A stretch of 64,000 nt of DNA, from the NCBI GenBank assembly GCA_964461435.1, contig CAYWUI010000010.1:16238-80237 (forward strand). The letters are read 5' to 3'. The notes beneath the pieces were generated by a model that saw only the letters and a program-made list of their open reading frames with translations, did no database searches and was not told the origin of the DNA. Position numbers and translations under genes: made by a program. The stretch comes from G020354785 sp964461435. Lineage in GTDB: Bacteria > Bacteroidota > Bacteroidia > Bacteroidales > UBA10428. Below, piece after piece: positions 8,987 through 17,574 of the stretch. How positions within the stretch are numbered: position 1 is the first letter of the stretch; each line of letters starts with the position of its first letter.

Positions 8987-9934
8987 TTATAAAGTCTCAA
9001 GATATTTATTGATATTATTTTCTATCCTGGCCAGGATATTGGTGCTTTTATCCTTTATAAATTTTTCACCTGTGATATTTTCATAAAGCTCAATATACCT
9101 TTCTGTCACTTCATTGACAAATTCATCAGGCATCTCAGGCACAGTTTGATCCGCCCTGCCCTGAAAGTCCCTTTCAATAAGCCATTGCCTGACAAATTCT
9201 TTTGACAGCTGCTTCTGTTTTTCTCCCCTTTTCAGCCTCTCAACATAGCCGTCCAGGTAAAAATACCGTGATGAATCGGGCGTATTTATCTCATCAATAA
9301 GGTATATTTTACCATTATTCTTTCCAAATTCATATTTAGTGTCAACCAGTATAAGTCCTCTTTTTTCAGCAATTTCAGTTCCCCTCATAAAAAGAGCATA
9401 TGTGTACTTTTCAAGCAAATTATAATCTTCTTCAGATACCAGGTCATTGCTTAAAATATACTCTTTTGAGATATCAAGATCATGCCCTTCATCGGCCTTG
9501 GTTGTAGGCGTAATAATTGGCTCAGGGAATTTCTGGTTCTCCATCATCCCTTCAGGCATAGGAACCCCGCTTATTGACCTTCTGCCATCCCTGTACTCTC
9601 TCCATGCATGTCCTGCAAGATATCCCCTTATTACCATTTCAACTTTAAATGGTTTTGCTAAGCGGCCGACCGTCACCATGGGATCCGGACTGCTGATTTT
9701 CCAGTTAGGTACGATATCTGCTGTTGCATCAAGAAACTTTGAAGCAATCTGGTTAAGCACCTGGCCTTTGTAAGGGATACCTCTCGGCAGTACAACATCA
9801 AAAGCTGAAATCCGGTCAGTAACAACCATTACAAGGTATTTGTCCCCTATATTGTAAACATCACGTACTTTCCCTACATATAATCCTTTTTGCTTTTTGA
9901 AGTTAAAGTTGGTTTTTGTTATTGCTTCAGCCAT
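8987..9934 (-). CDS. purC: SAICAR synthase
   Basis: A 315-residue phosphoribosylaminoimidazole-succinocarboxamide synthase of purine biosynthesis. It joins CAIR and aspartate with ATP. The family signatures are clear: GKVRDVYNIGDKYLVMVVTDRISAFDVVLP near the start, then VIRGYLAGHAWREY, and LILVDTKYEFG around residue 200. The length fits the longer eubacterial/yeast-like form. It shares a minus-strand run with phoH upstream and the LysM gene downstream; phoH next to purC is a recurrent Bacteroidota order. Confidence 0.96.
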   Translation of the reverse strand: MAEAITKTNFNFKKQKGLYVGKVRDVYNIGDKYLVMVVTDRISAFDVVLPRGIPYKGQVLNQIASKFLDATADIVPNWKISSPDPMVTVGRLAKPFKVEMVIRGYLAGHAWREYRDGRRSISGVPMPEGMMENQKFPEPIITPTTKADEGHDLDISKEYILSNDLVSEEDYNLLEKYTYALFMRGTEIAEKRGLILVDTKYEFGKNNGKIYLIDEINTPDSSRYFYLDGYVERLKRGEKQKQLSKEFVRQWLIERDFQGRADQTVPEMPDEFVNEVTERYIELYENITGEKFIKDKSTNILARIENNINKYLETL

Positions 9935-10063
9935 AATAAATTATAATTTGAGGGTTACTAATTGAGTTCATTTATAAATTAAGTACGGTATAAAGTTCAT
10001 ATTTAAATTTTATAATAATAATAATTTCTATTAAATAATTACCGGTTTAATATTTGTTTTGAT

Positions 10064-11029
10064 TTATGTCTCTTTACTATTGTCTTTTTCCGATTGCTTA
10101 CTATAAGCATGCACTATATATTTTACAAGCCTGTGCCTTACAATGTCCCTTGAATCAAAATCTATTCTGGATATGCCCTTAATATCTTTAAGCAAATCCA
10201 GAGCTTTTGCCAGTCCGGATACCTTTTTCTCAGGCAGATCAACCTGTGTTATGTCTCCCGTTATTATAAATTTTGTGTTTTTGCCCATCCTTGTAAGAAA
10301 CATTTTTAGCTGGTTAACAGTTGTATTCTGCCCTTCATCGAGAATTACAAAAGCATTACTTAAAGTCCTTCCCCGCATAAAGGCAAGGGGGGCAATTTCA
10401 ATAATCCCCTCTTCTATGTACCCGCCAAGTTTTTTGTTGGGTATCATATCCCGCAGTGCATCATACAGAGGCTGCAAGTAAGGATCCATCTTTTCCTTCA
10501 GGTCACCCGGTAAAAATCCCAAATTCTCACCTGCCTCAACTGCAGGGCGGGTTAAAATAATCCTGTTTACTTCCTTATTCCTCAATGCCCTTACAGCGAG
10601 GGCTATGGCCGTATAGGTCTTACCTGTGCCGGCAGGCCCTATGGCGAAAAGTAAATCATTATTCTCATATTCATCCACCAGTTTCTTCTGGTTAACAGTT
10701 TTTGCCTTTATTATCTTTCCGTGGTCACCATAAATTAGTAAATCCTCATCGGCTGCTGCCCTGAGAGCGCCGGTATCATCAGAACTAAGTATGCTCTCGA
10801 TATCATCGGCACTCAACCTGTTTTTCTCCTGTGCATATTCAATTATATATTCGAGCTTATTTTCGAAAACTTCAATTTCATTGCTTTCACCTAAAACTTT
10901 AAGCTCATTTCCCCGCGCAATAATTTTTATTTTCAGGAAGTGTGATTTTATTTTTTCAAGGTTAGTATTGTTTGCACCATAAATTGTCAGCGGATCTATT
11001 CCTTCTAAATATATAGTCTTTTCAATCAT
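10064..11029 (-). CDS. phoH: PhoH family ATPase
   Basis: A 321-residue cytosolic P-loop protein. The N-terminal 100 residues form a KH-like nucleic-acid-binding region (YGANNTNLEKIKSHF...). The ATPase core follows, with Walker A GPAGTGKTY near residue 135, Walker B FVILDEGQN near 228, and the GDITQVDLP sensor. The family is related to helicase domains and is implicated in RNA metabolism, sometimes together with YbeY. The 129 bases before purC hold no obvious terminator, so co-transcription is likely. Confidence 0.93.
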   Translation of the reverse strand: MIEKTIYLEGIDPLTIYGANNTNLEKIKSHFLKIKIIARGNELKVLGESNEIEVFENKLEYIIEYAQEKNRLSADDIESILSSDDTGALRAAADEDLLIYGDHGKIIKAKTVNQKKLVDEYENNDLLFAIGPAGTGKTYTAIALAVRALRNKEVNRIILTRPAVEAGENLGFLPGDLKEKMDPYLQPLYDALRDMIPNKKLGGYIEEGIIEIAPLAFMRGRTLSNAFVILDEGQNTTVNQLKMFLTRMGKNTKFIITGDITQVDLPEKKVSGLAKALDLLKDIKGISRIDFDSRDIVRHRLVKYIVHAYSKQSEKDNSKET

Positions 11030-11049
11030 AAATTCTGGAGAATAATGTT

Positions 11050-11057
11050 TACTTTTG
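11050..11057 (+). promoter_or_regulatory. Candidate -7 element (TACTTTTG)
   Basis: Exact match to TAnnTTTG, 59 bases before the SAM hydrolase gene and just upstream of the divergent phoH start. No clear -33 partner. Confidence 0.35.
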
Positions 11058-11116
11058 ATCTTTACAAAATAATGTATTTTTTGTCATAAAACAAGACCTA
11101 TTTTCCGGAATTTCTG

Positions 11117-11902
11117 ATGCAAATTGTTACCTTAACAAGCGACTGGAATCAAAATGACTTTTATGTTGCCTCTGTAAAAGGCAGGATATTAAATGCATGC
11201 CCTGATGTGATGATTGTTGATATTTCTCATCAGATCCAGACATTTAATAACTTGCAGGCAGCCTTTGTGTTAAGGAACAGTTTCAGGAATTTTCCCGACG
11301 GCACAATACATATTATTGCAGTTAATTCAATGTCGGATAAGGAAAAGCCTCTTGTCCTTGTCAAGGCTCTTAATCACTTTTTTATTACTTGTGATAATGG
11401 TGTTTTCGGACTTTTACTGGATGAGGAGCCGGAAAAGATAATCAGAATAAATACTGATTCAGGAAAGGGCAGCTCTTTTGTGGCGCTTGACGTGTTTTGT
11501 AAAGTTGCCTGTGATTTAATAAAAGGTAAAAAGCCGGAGGATATTGGTACTGCCGGCAATAGCCTTAATAGAAACATTCCTGTGTTGCCCGCAATTGATG
11601 AATCCTTAATCAACGGGAGTGTAATCTATATAGATTCTTACAGGAATGCTATTACTAATATTTCAAGGGAATTGTTTGAAAAAATAGGAAAGAAAAGGCC
11701 GTTCGATATTTTTGTTCAAAGCAACCATTATAAAATTAACAGGATAAATTCTGCCTATAACGAGACTTCAGCAGGAGAGATCCTCGCATTGTTTAATTCG
11801 GTTAATTTGCTTGAAATAGCAATCAACAACGGTAATGCAGCAGATTTGCTCAACCTGAACATAAATTCGGTGATAAGGATCAAATTTTATGATAAGAAGT
11901 AA
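11117..11902 (+). CDS. SAM hydroxide adenosyltransferase (SAM hydrolase, DUF62)
   Basis: A 261-residue member of the family that uses water to cleave S-adenosylmethionine into adenosine and methionine, a relative of fluorinase and chlorinase. Diagnostic motifs are the N-terminal LTSDW (family T-D-[FW]), then IVDISHQIQ with the Asp/His of the catalytic surroundings, TCDNGVFG (substrate pocket, equivalent of PDNG), and the C-terminal Asn-rich segment DSYRNAITNIS. The length is usual for hydrolases and the halogenase insertion loop is not apparent. mazG begins 28 bases downstream, suggesting a two-gene unit for nucleotide/cofactor housekeeping. Confidence 0.9.
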   Translation: MQIVTLTSDWNQNDFYVASVKGRILNACPDVMIVDISHQIQTFNNLQAAFVLRNSFRNFPDGTIHIIAVNSMSDKEKPLVLVKALNHFFITCDNGVFGLLLDEEPEKIIRINTDSGKGSSFVALDVFCKVACDLIKGKKPEDIGTAGNSLNRNIPVLPAIDESLINGSVIYIDSYRNAITNISRELFEKIGKKRPFDIFVQSNHYKINRINSAYNETSAGEILALFNSVNLLEIAINNGNAADLLNLNINSVIRIKFYDKK

Positions 11903-11930
11903 ATTTTGAATTTAATAATACAGATTATAA

Positions 11931-12698
11931 ATGAAAGAAAAGCTAGCTTCTATTGAGAGATTATTAAACATAATGGATGAACTGCGTGCCAAATGCCCCT
12001 GGGATAAAAAGCAGACTTTTGAGAGCCTGAGGAACCTGACAATTGAAGAAACATACGAACTGGCTGATGCTATTCTTGAAGATGACAGGGAAGCTATAAA
12101 GAAAGAACTGGGCGATTTATTTCTGCACCTCGTATTCTATGCAAAAATCGGATCCGAAACAAATGATTTTAACATTAAGGATATAGCTGATTCAATATCG
12201 GAAAAATTAATTTTCAGGCATCCCCATGTTTTTGGGGATACAGATGTTAAGAATAATCCCGAGATTGTCAAGAAGAACTGGGAAGAGCTGAAAATAAAGG
12301 AAGGAAATCACTCGGTGCTGGAGGGCGTTCCAAAATCATTGCCTGCTATGATAAAAGCAAACAGGATACAAGAGAAAGTAAAGGCAGTAGGATTCGACTG
12401 GGAAGAAAAAAGCCAGATATGGGACAAGGTAGCTGAAGAGCTTGGTGAACTGAAGTCTGAGATAGACAGGAGGGATAAAGAGAAGACAGAAAGCGAGTTC
12501 GGGGATCTGTTTTTTTCGCTTATCAATGCAGCGCGCCTTTATGATATAGATCCTGAGACAGCCCTTGAAAAGACCAACAGGGAATTTATCAGAAGGTTCA
12601 ACTACCTCGAAGAAAAGACCTCTGAAAGTGGCAGGAAATTAAAAGACATGACCCTTGACGAGATGAATGCAATCTGGGAAGAGGCGAAGGAGGTGTGA
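11931..12698 (+). CDS. mazG: Nucleoside triphosphate pyrophosphohydrolase
   Basis: A 255-residue protein with two MazG domains. The first begins CPWDKKQTFESLRNLTIEETYELADA and has the metal-binding EExYE...KELGDL pattern. The second (about 150-235) carries VAEELGELKSEI and ESEFGDLFFSL, the same E-E-x-x-E...E-x-x-D pattern. It hydrolyses (d)NTPs to NMP and PPi, cleaning abnormal nucleotides, and may influence ppGpp. The C-terminal ending LKDMTLDEMNAIWEEAK is the usual end of the long bacterial form. A hairpin terminator follows. Confidence 0.94.
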   Translation: MKEKLASIERLLNIMDELRAKCPWDKKQTFESLRNLTIEETYELADAILEDDREAIKKELGDLFLHLVFYAKIGSETNDFNIKDIADSISEKLIFRHPHVFGDTDVKNNPEIVKKNWEELKIKEGNHSVLEGVPKSLPAMIKANRIQEKVKAVGFDWEEKSQIWDKVAEELGELKSEIDRRDKEKTESEFGDLFFSLINAARLYDIDPETALEKTNREFIRRFNYLEEKTSESGRKLKDMTLDEMNAIWEEAKEV

Positions 12699-12719
12699 TG
12701 GCAAATTGAAAAAATTAAA

Positions 12720-12739
12720 GGCTGCCTGTTCAGGCAGCC
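12720..12739. terminator. Hairpin between convergent mazG and DUF362 gene
   Basis: GGCTGCCTG, two-base loop, CAGGCAGCC: a perfect 9-bp stem in the 71-base space between convergent genes. AT-rich flanks on both sides suggest it may serve both strands. Confidence 0.75.
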
Positions 12740-12769
12740 TCTCCTTAATATAAGTTTAGTTAATCTTTA

Positions 12770-14629
12770 TTATTCAACTACCAGTTTCTCCATATCGGTA
12801 TTACCATTTATTTTAACCTTAACCAGGTATGTTCCTGCCGTAAATGCGGAATATGGAATTTCTACCCTTTTATTATTTGTCCTCAAATTATATACCTGGC
12901 TGCCCCTGATATCGGTTATAGTAATTTCTGATACCGCATTTCCCGTGTTATTTATTTCAACAGTCAGATTATTGCTTTTTAAAGGATTGGGATAGATATT
13001 CAGTATGGCAGGCGGATTAATTTTTTTAACATCTATTGCAACAGGATCATCAGGGGATGAAGCTGTGACTTTAACCAGTTCAATACCGTCACCTGTTCCT
13101 AGATTCCTTGTATATTGCTTGTCATCAGCATTATTCCAGTGTTCATATACCCCAAGGCTGCCAATGGGGGAGCCGTCGCCTTCGGGATCGTAAGTTATTG
13201 TGACCGGCCACAGGGTAGGATCCGCTGCCTGGCGCATATAATCGTCAGTACCTGAAATATACGGATAATTTTCCTCCTTATAGGTGTATTCCTTAAGCAG
13301 GAAGTCATAGCATACCGATTCTATAGCTACTGCATCCTGCGACAGCAGGAGTGAAGATGTAAAGTTGCCGTTGAATGGTGACATTTCCCATTTTTCTACC
13401 CATCCTTCCCAGTTTTTGCCAGACCATATTCCGTCCACAAGGTAAAGAACAGTGTTGCCTCCCAGGTATTTGTGACCCATATAGTCAACAAGGTGCCTGT
13501 ATTTGCCCGAGCCCTGATTATTAGCAGGCAAACTGTAATGCATGTGATAAGCAGATTGGGATGTGTTATCGTCATTGCCTTCCTGCATGATTGATCCCTG
13601 GTGGTTCTTAGCAGCAATAGTAATACCACCCTCATTATGAGTCTTAAGGCATGGAAGATTTATAAAATAAGCAGCATCGAGGTAAGCTTGTGGCAAGGTA
13701 GATGTGTATACTCCGTCACTGAATACAAGTTCCTGGTTGGCTGACTGTACCGTTGCCACCCTTCCGTTTGCACCCAGGTCATCCATATAATTAACATCAG
13801 CAAATTCAGGATGCAAAATATCCCAGTAAACATCATGAAACCTTCTGTAAGGATCGCCGACAGTGATGTCCGATTGAGCAACACCAACATCATTTACCAG
13901 CTGCCTGAGCAACGCAAGAATTACCTGCGGTGTGGCATCCATTTGGTTAAGCCTCGATTGTTTTTCAGTATTATTCTTAAAACCACCATAGCTGGAAGTT
14001 GTAAGATTTATTTTTACACATATTTTTTCACCGGCGGTATATCCTGTCTCGCCTTTACTGTGATTCTGGTTAAAATATTTAAACAAAACATCCCATGCGG
14101 CATTAACGGTCGTCTGGTTAGTCAGGTATTTGACAGCTTTGGCGAGCATATTATCGACAACTGCCTGATCAGTGTTCTCGAACCAGTAATCGCCTTCGAC
14201 ATTTTCACATGTCTCATCGGTGGCAGCATAATCCCATACCCATACCACACGGCCCGGGAATATTCCTTTTGCTATTCCTATAGGTTCGTTTGCTGCAAAA
14301 GCATTTTCTGAAACGAGCACCATTGCGCCTGTTTTTCCCGGAACAGTAAGAACTGAAAATGAAATTGCCAGTACTGCTGCTACCAGGAAAGAAAAGGCTA
14401 TCATGTATTTTGCCTTAAGCAGGCTGCTTTTAAACTTCCTGAATGCGAAAACGGACCCCGTTAAAGATAACAGATAAATTATAAAACTTGCCATTACGGG
14501 TGCCGCAGCTTTCATACATGGATATGTTGCCCGGCTGGGCTTGGGTATGACCCTTACCAGGAACCAGATTGTCGATACGATCCCAGGTATATAAAATAGA
14601 ATTTTTGCAGGTACTTTCTTTTTTCTCAA
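12770..14629 (-). CDS. DUF362 domain protein with T9SS sorting domain
   Basis: A 619-residue protein. Residues 1-110 hold about three hydrophobic segments (ILFYIPGIVSTIWFLVR; FIIYLLSLTGSVFAF; AFSFLVAAVLAISFSVL). Residues about 120-500 are a DUF362 domain (VCVKINLTTSS-type motif seen as ICVKINLTT; VGDPYRRFHDVYWDIL; FINLPCLKTHNEGGITIAAKNHQGS). The last 75 residues are a type A T9SS sorting domain (LNIYPNPLKSNN ... GTYLVKVKINGNTDMEKLVVE). DUF362 is related to ferredoxin-linked and sugar-modifying enzymes but has no settled activity. The start is a TTG at 14629, because an in-frame TAA lies three codons upstream. Membrane segments together with a sorting domain are unusual, though homologues of this shape exist. 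Confidence 0.78.
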   Translation of the reverse strand: MRKKKVPAKILFYIPGIVSTIWFLVRVIPKPSRATYPCMKAAAPVMASFIIYLLSLTGSVFAFRKFKSSLLKAKYMIAFSFLVAAVLAISFSVLTVPGKTGAMVLVSENAFAANEPIGIAKGIFPGRVVWVWDYAATDETCENVEGDYWFENTDQAVVDNMLAKAVKYLTNQTTVNAAWDVLFKYFNQNHSKGETGYTAGEKICVKINLTTSSYGGFKNNTEKQSRLNQMDATPQVILALLRQLVNDVGVAQSDITVGDPYRRFHDVYWDILHPEFADVNYMDDLGANGRVATVQSANQELVFSDGVYTSTLPQAYLDAAYFINLPCLKTHNEGGITIAAKNHQGSIMQEGNDDNTSQSAYHMHYSLPANNQGSGKYRHLVDYMGHKYLGGNTVLYLVDGIWSGKNWEGWVEKWEMSPFNGNFTSSLLLSQDAVAIESVCYDFLLKEYTYKEENYPYISGTDDYMRQAADPTLWPVTITYDPEGDGSPIGSLGVYEHWNNADDKQYTRNLGTGDGIELVKVTASSPDDPVAIDVKKINPPAILNIYPNPLKSNNLTVEINNTGNAVSEITITDIRGSQVYNLRTNNKRVEIPYSAFTAGTYLVKVKINGNTDMEKLVVE

Positions 14630-14840
14630 AGGCTGTCTGATTTATTCAATACGGGTATGAAATTTATCCTGCTGCATCTTTTTTGATTTTAATTATAAAA
14701 TTGACATACCATAGTAACAAATATACTCATTATTCCAATAATGCATCGGAACAGATATTTTTTTAACAAAAAGAATGGATTTGGCAGTAAAGAAATATGT
14801 GTTGAAAATAATAGCAATGAATAAAATAGGGCGCAGTTAT

Positions 14841-16076
14841 TTAATTCTGCTTTGTCCTTACTATTGTCTTTTCATTGATCCAGCAACCTACCAGGTATTC
14901 CTGTCCGTCAACATAACCGTGAAAAAATGTTTCTTCTTTCAAGGGGAAGTGGTCTGAATACCTGTTAATAAGTTTCTCAGCTTTCTGTGAAATACTGGGA
15001 TCAGTATACATTGCCTTCTGATATTTATCAACGGCCGCCCAATAAACAGCCCGTTGTTCAAATTCAGATTCGCTGCATTCTTTNNNNNNNNNNNNNNNNN
15101 NNNNNNNNNNNNNNNNNNNNNNNNNNNNNNNNNNNNNNNNNNNNNNNNNNNNNNNNNNNNNNNNNNNNNNNNNNNNNNNNNNNGTATGATACAACGGGGC
15201 AATTTTTTTTGCAAGGCATGCCGAAGGCTCAATATTGAACAATTTGACCAGGATATCCAGATATAAATCTGATTCCGTACAATTATTCTTTTCAAGGATA
15301 TTTGATATGTTTTTCAGCAGATCAGTATCTTCAGGTCCGCTCTTAAATTTAGGCAAAAATATGCTTACCAGTGTTTCACAATCTGCAGCTCCGCAGGCAG
15401 TGAAAATTTTTTCAACATATTCTATAGCCATTTCAGTTTTTTCGCTTCTTTCTGAAGAGTATAACCTTTCGTTAAGGTAATCAATAACTTTTATATAGTT
15501 TTGTATTACTTCATCTTCACATATAACTTTATCTTTATAAAGGGCACTTACGGCCTGCATTAATGTAATGGCAACACCTTCTTCAGCACGCGATTTCATA
15601 ATATCAAGCGACTTTTTCAGATAACTGTATCCGGTTTTCATATCCGAAGGGCGGTATTTTAGTAAATCAACACCTTTCCAGCCCAGGACATAACCTTCCT
15701 GTCCGAAATACTGGATTCTCTGATCATAGAGAATCATTAAGGTGTCAATATATTTATTCATTAATTCTTCATTTGCTGTATTTTCTATTCTGTACTTCAG
15801 TATCTTTGCACCCATAATATAAATATTATTGCTTGCTGCCGGACAGTTATGAAAACAATATCTCCAGGAGGCATATGCATAATCGGGCATATTCACCTTT
15901 ACGTACGAACTCATATTGGATAAATTCTTGGCACATTCTGTCCTTGAAATGCTGTCAGGGCCATATTTGGGATTTTCGTAATATTCTAATTTCTGGGCAT
16001 GATTGACAATACTTGCAGTGAAAAGAATAAACATAAACAGCAATAACTTTATACTTTTTATATTAATGATCCACAT
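14841..16076 (-). CDS. Exported TPR-like protein, interrupted by an assembly gap
   Basis: The N-terminus is a signal peptide (LLLFMFILFTASIVNHAQ) and the body is alpha-helical, with repeat spacing typical of tetratricopeptide proteins (NIYIMGAKILKYRIENTAN; YSYLKKSLDIMKSRAEEG; AVDKYQKAMYTDPSISQKA). The C-terminus ends with the short beta-rich tail VGCWINEKTIVRT that closes many Bacteroidota TPR lipoprotein-like proteins. The 100-N gap falls at about residues 298-331. The frame is kept across it, which is consistent with one gene, but the true length of the missing part is unknown. Function unknown; probably an envelope scaffold. Confidence 0.75.
   Translation of the reverse strand: MWIINIKSIKLLLFMFILFTASIVNHAQKLEYYENPKYGPDSISRTECAKNLSNMSSYVKVNMPDYAYASWRYCFHNCPAASNNIYIMGAKILKYRIENTANEELMNKYIDTLMILYDQRIQYFGQEGYVLGWKGVDLLKYRPSDMKTGYSYLKKSLDIMKSRAEEGVAITLMQAVSALYKDKVICEDEVIQNYIKVIDYLNERLYSSERSEKTEMAIEYVEKIFTACGAADCETLVSIFLPKFKSGPEDTDLLKNISNILEKNNCTESDLYLDILVKLFNIEPSACLAKKIAPLYHXXXXXXXXXXXXXXXXXXXXXXXXXXXXXXXXXXKECSESEFEQRAVYWAAVDKYQKAMYTDPSISQKAEKLINRYSDHFPLKEETFFHGYVDGQEYLVGCWINEKTIVRTKQN
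15084..15183. other. Assembly gap (100 N) inside the TPR gene
   Basis: Unlike the other two gaps, the flanks share no obvious overlap, so real sequence is probably missing here. It lies within repeat-encoding DNA, a usual reason for an assembly break. Confidence 0.9.
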
Positions 16077-16307
16077 ACTTTAACTATTTGTTAATAAAAC
16101 ACAAATTCAACTTTTTTGGTTTGAAACTGCGAAAATAACATATCATTAAAAATATTACAAACTTTAGGCCAATACTAATAAAAAATCTTAATAATTCTTT
16201 AATAAATACTTGTTAAACTTAGTATACTATAATCTTAATTTAGTATATCTTTAGCACTTTGCAAACCACGATTTACCATATTTAATCTTTTAATAACTGA
16301 TGATTAT

Positions 16308-16661
16308 ATGAGTTCAGACAAAAAGTATGATTTAAGTTTTTTAAATAAATTATCAAATGCCGATGAGAATTTCATTAAGGATATGATACTGACTTTTAAA
16401 CGGACTTCGCCTAAAATAGTTATAAAAATGGAAAAATATCTGAAGGATAATAATTATAAGGCATTGGGGAATGAAGCTCACAGGCTTATTCCGGGAGTTT
16501 CATTCCTCGGAGCCAAAAAGATTGAAAAAGACCTGGCAAAAATTGAAAAATATGTAAATGAAAATATAAAACTTGATGAAATACCGTCATTACTTAAAAA
16601 TGTAAAAAGAAGCATAACCGGATTAATTGCTCAGTTTGATATTGATTATAACTTTCTGTAA
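16308..16661 (+). CDS. Stand-alone HPt (histidine phosphotransfer) protein
   Basis: A 117-residue all-helical protein. The phosphotransfer motif AHRLIPGVSFLGA around residues 57-69 matches the HPt pattern AH-x-L-KG-xxx-LGA, with the phosphorylatable His present but the usual Lys-Gly following it replaced by Ile-Pro. HPt proteins carry phosphate between a hybrid kinase receiver and a final response regulator. No hybrid kinase is in the window; two single-domain receivers are (6531 and 35527). It is monocistronic and ends at a hairpin terminator. The 231 bases upstream (16077-16307) are AT-rich; the best promoter hint is TATCTTTA near 16245. Confidence 0.8.
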   Translation: MSSDKKYDLSFLNKLSNADENFIKDMILTFKRTSPKIVIKMEKYLKDNNYKALGNEAHRLIPGVSFLGAKKIEKDLAKIEKYVNENIKLDEIPSLLKNVKRSITGLIAQFDIDYNFL

Positions 16662-16691
16662 TCATTATGTATATTGCGATGTTCAATAAAT

Positions 16692-16724
16692 AAAAAAGCA
16701 GGTATGAACACCTGCTTTTTTATT
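16692..16724. terminator. Intrinsic terminator between HPt and RRM genes
   Basis: AAAAAAGCAGGT, six-base loop, ACCTGCTTTTTT: a perfect 12-bp stem with A-tract and T-tract. The symmetry means it can serve both convergent genes. Confidence 0.9.
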
Positions 16725-16747
16725 ATCTTGTAATGAAACATTAATAA

Positions 16748-17020
16748 TTACTTATTATATCGCGATCGTGCATTTTTATTCTTTGGTTCTGATTTTTTTA
16801 CAACAATAGTATTTCCGTTTAGCTCAGTATCGTTTAACTGATTAATTGCTTCATTAGCTTCCTCTTCATTAGGCATTTCAACAAATCCATATCCCTTGGA
16901 TCTACCCGTTTGATAGTCGATAATTACTTTGGCTGATGTAACTTCACCAAATTTTTTAAAAGTTTCCTTGAGATCATCACTTGTGGTCTCATGATTTAAT
17001 TTTGCAACAAAAATATCCAT
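16748..17020 (-). CDS. Small RRM RNA-binding protein
   Basis: A 90-residue protein consisting of one RNA recognition motif: RNP2 is IFVAKL at residues 3-8, and RNP1 is KGYGFVEM around residues 42-49 with both aromatic stacking residues. A short basic tail (KSEPKNKNARSRYNK) may add RNA affinity. Such single-RRM proteins are common in Bacteroidota and cyanobacteria and often respond to cold or stress. Targets here are unknown. The promoter region lies across the assembly gap. Confidence 0.93.
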   Translation of the reverse strand: MDIFVAKLNHETTSDDLKETFKKFGEVTSAKVIIDYQTGRSKGYGFVEMPNEEEANEAINQLNDTELNGNTIVVKKSEPKNKNARSRYNK

Positions 17021-17063
17021 AAAAAAAGTTTTAAAAATTATAAAAATTTAATTCAGAAAAAGA

Positions 17064-17163
17064 NNNNNNNNNNNNNNNNNNNNNNNNNNNNNNNNNNNNN
17101 NNNNNNNNNNNNNNNNNNNNNNNNNNNNNNNNNNNNNNNNNNNNNNNNNNNNNNNNNNNNNNN
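17064..17163. other. Assembly gap (100 N), likely an unmerged overlap
   Basis: The 11 bases before the gap (17053-17063) recur directly after it (17164-17174), suggesting overlapping contig ends. The rest of 17021-17382 is very AT-rich non-coding DNA containing the rubredoxin promoter region. Confidence 0.85.
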
Positions 17164-17382
17164 TCAGAAAAAGAATTTCATTTTTATGCAAATCTAATTT
17201 TAATTTTTAATTAAAAAAAATTTTTTAATTCATACAAAGTTCTGATAAATGTTAAAATTATTTGTTGCGGATTCATTAGCTATAAGACGCAAAATGTCCT
17301 GTTTTATATTAATAATATATTATATGCTGACATGACCTTTTTATTTTTATATATTTGAAAATCTAAACAAACGATTCATGCT

Positions 17383-17547
17383 ATGAAGAAATATAAATGT
17401 ACGGTTTGCGGGTATATTTATGATCCTGAAGATGGGGATCCTGATGGAGGGATATCTCCAGGGACCCCGTTTGAAGAAATTCCTCATGACTGGGTTTGCC
17501 CTGTTTGCGGAGCTACAAAGGATGATTTTGAAGAGCTGGAATTATAA
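17383..17547 (+). CDS. Rubredoxin
   Basis: A 54-residue gene. The two iron ligands pairs are CTVCG (residues 6-10) and CPVCG (39-43), with the conserved aromatic and acidic core YIYDPEDGD and PHDWVCP. Rubredoxin is a small cytosolic one-electron carrier holding one Fe(Cys)4. In anaerobes it feeds superoxide reductase, rubrerythrin or flavodiiron oxygen-detoxification enzymes. A TAnnTTTG element (TATATTTG, 17350-17357) sits 25 bases upstream. Convergent with pepD, 27 bases apart. Confidence 0.97.
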   Translation: MKKYKCTVCGYIYDPEDGDPDGGISPGTPFEEIPHDWVCPVCGATKDDFEELEL

Positions 17548-17574
17548 TAATTAATGTACTTTTTTACTTTAAAA

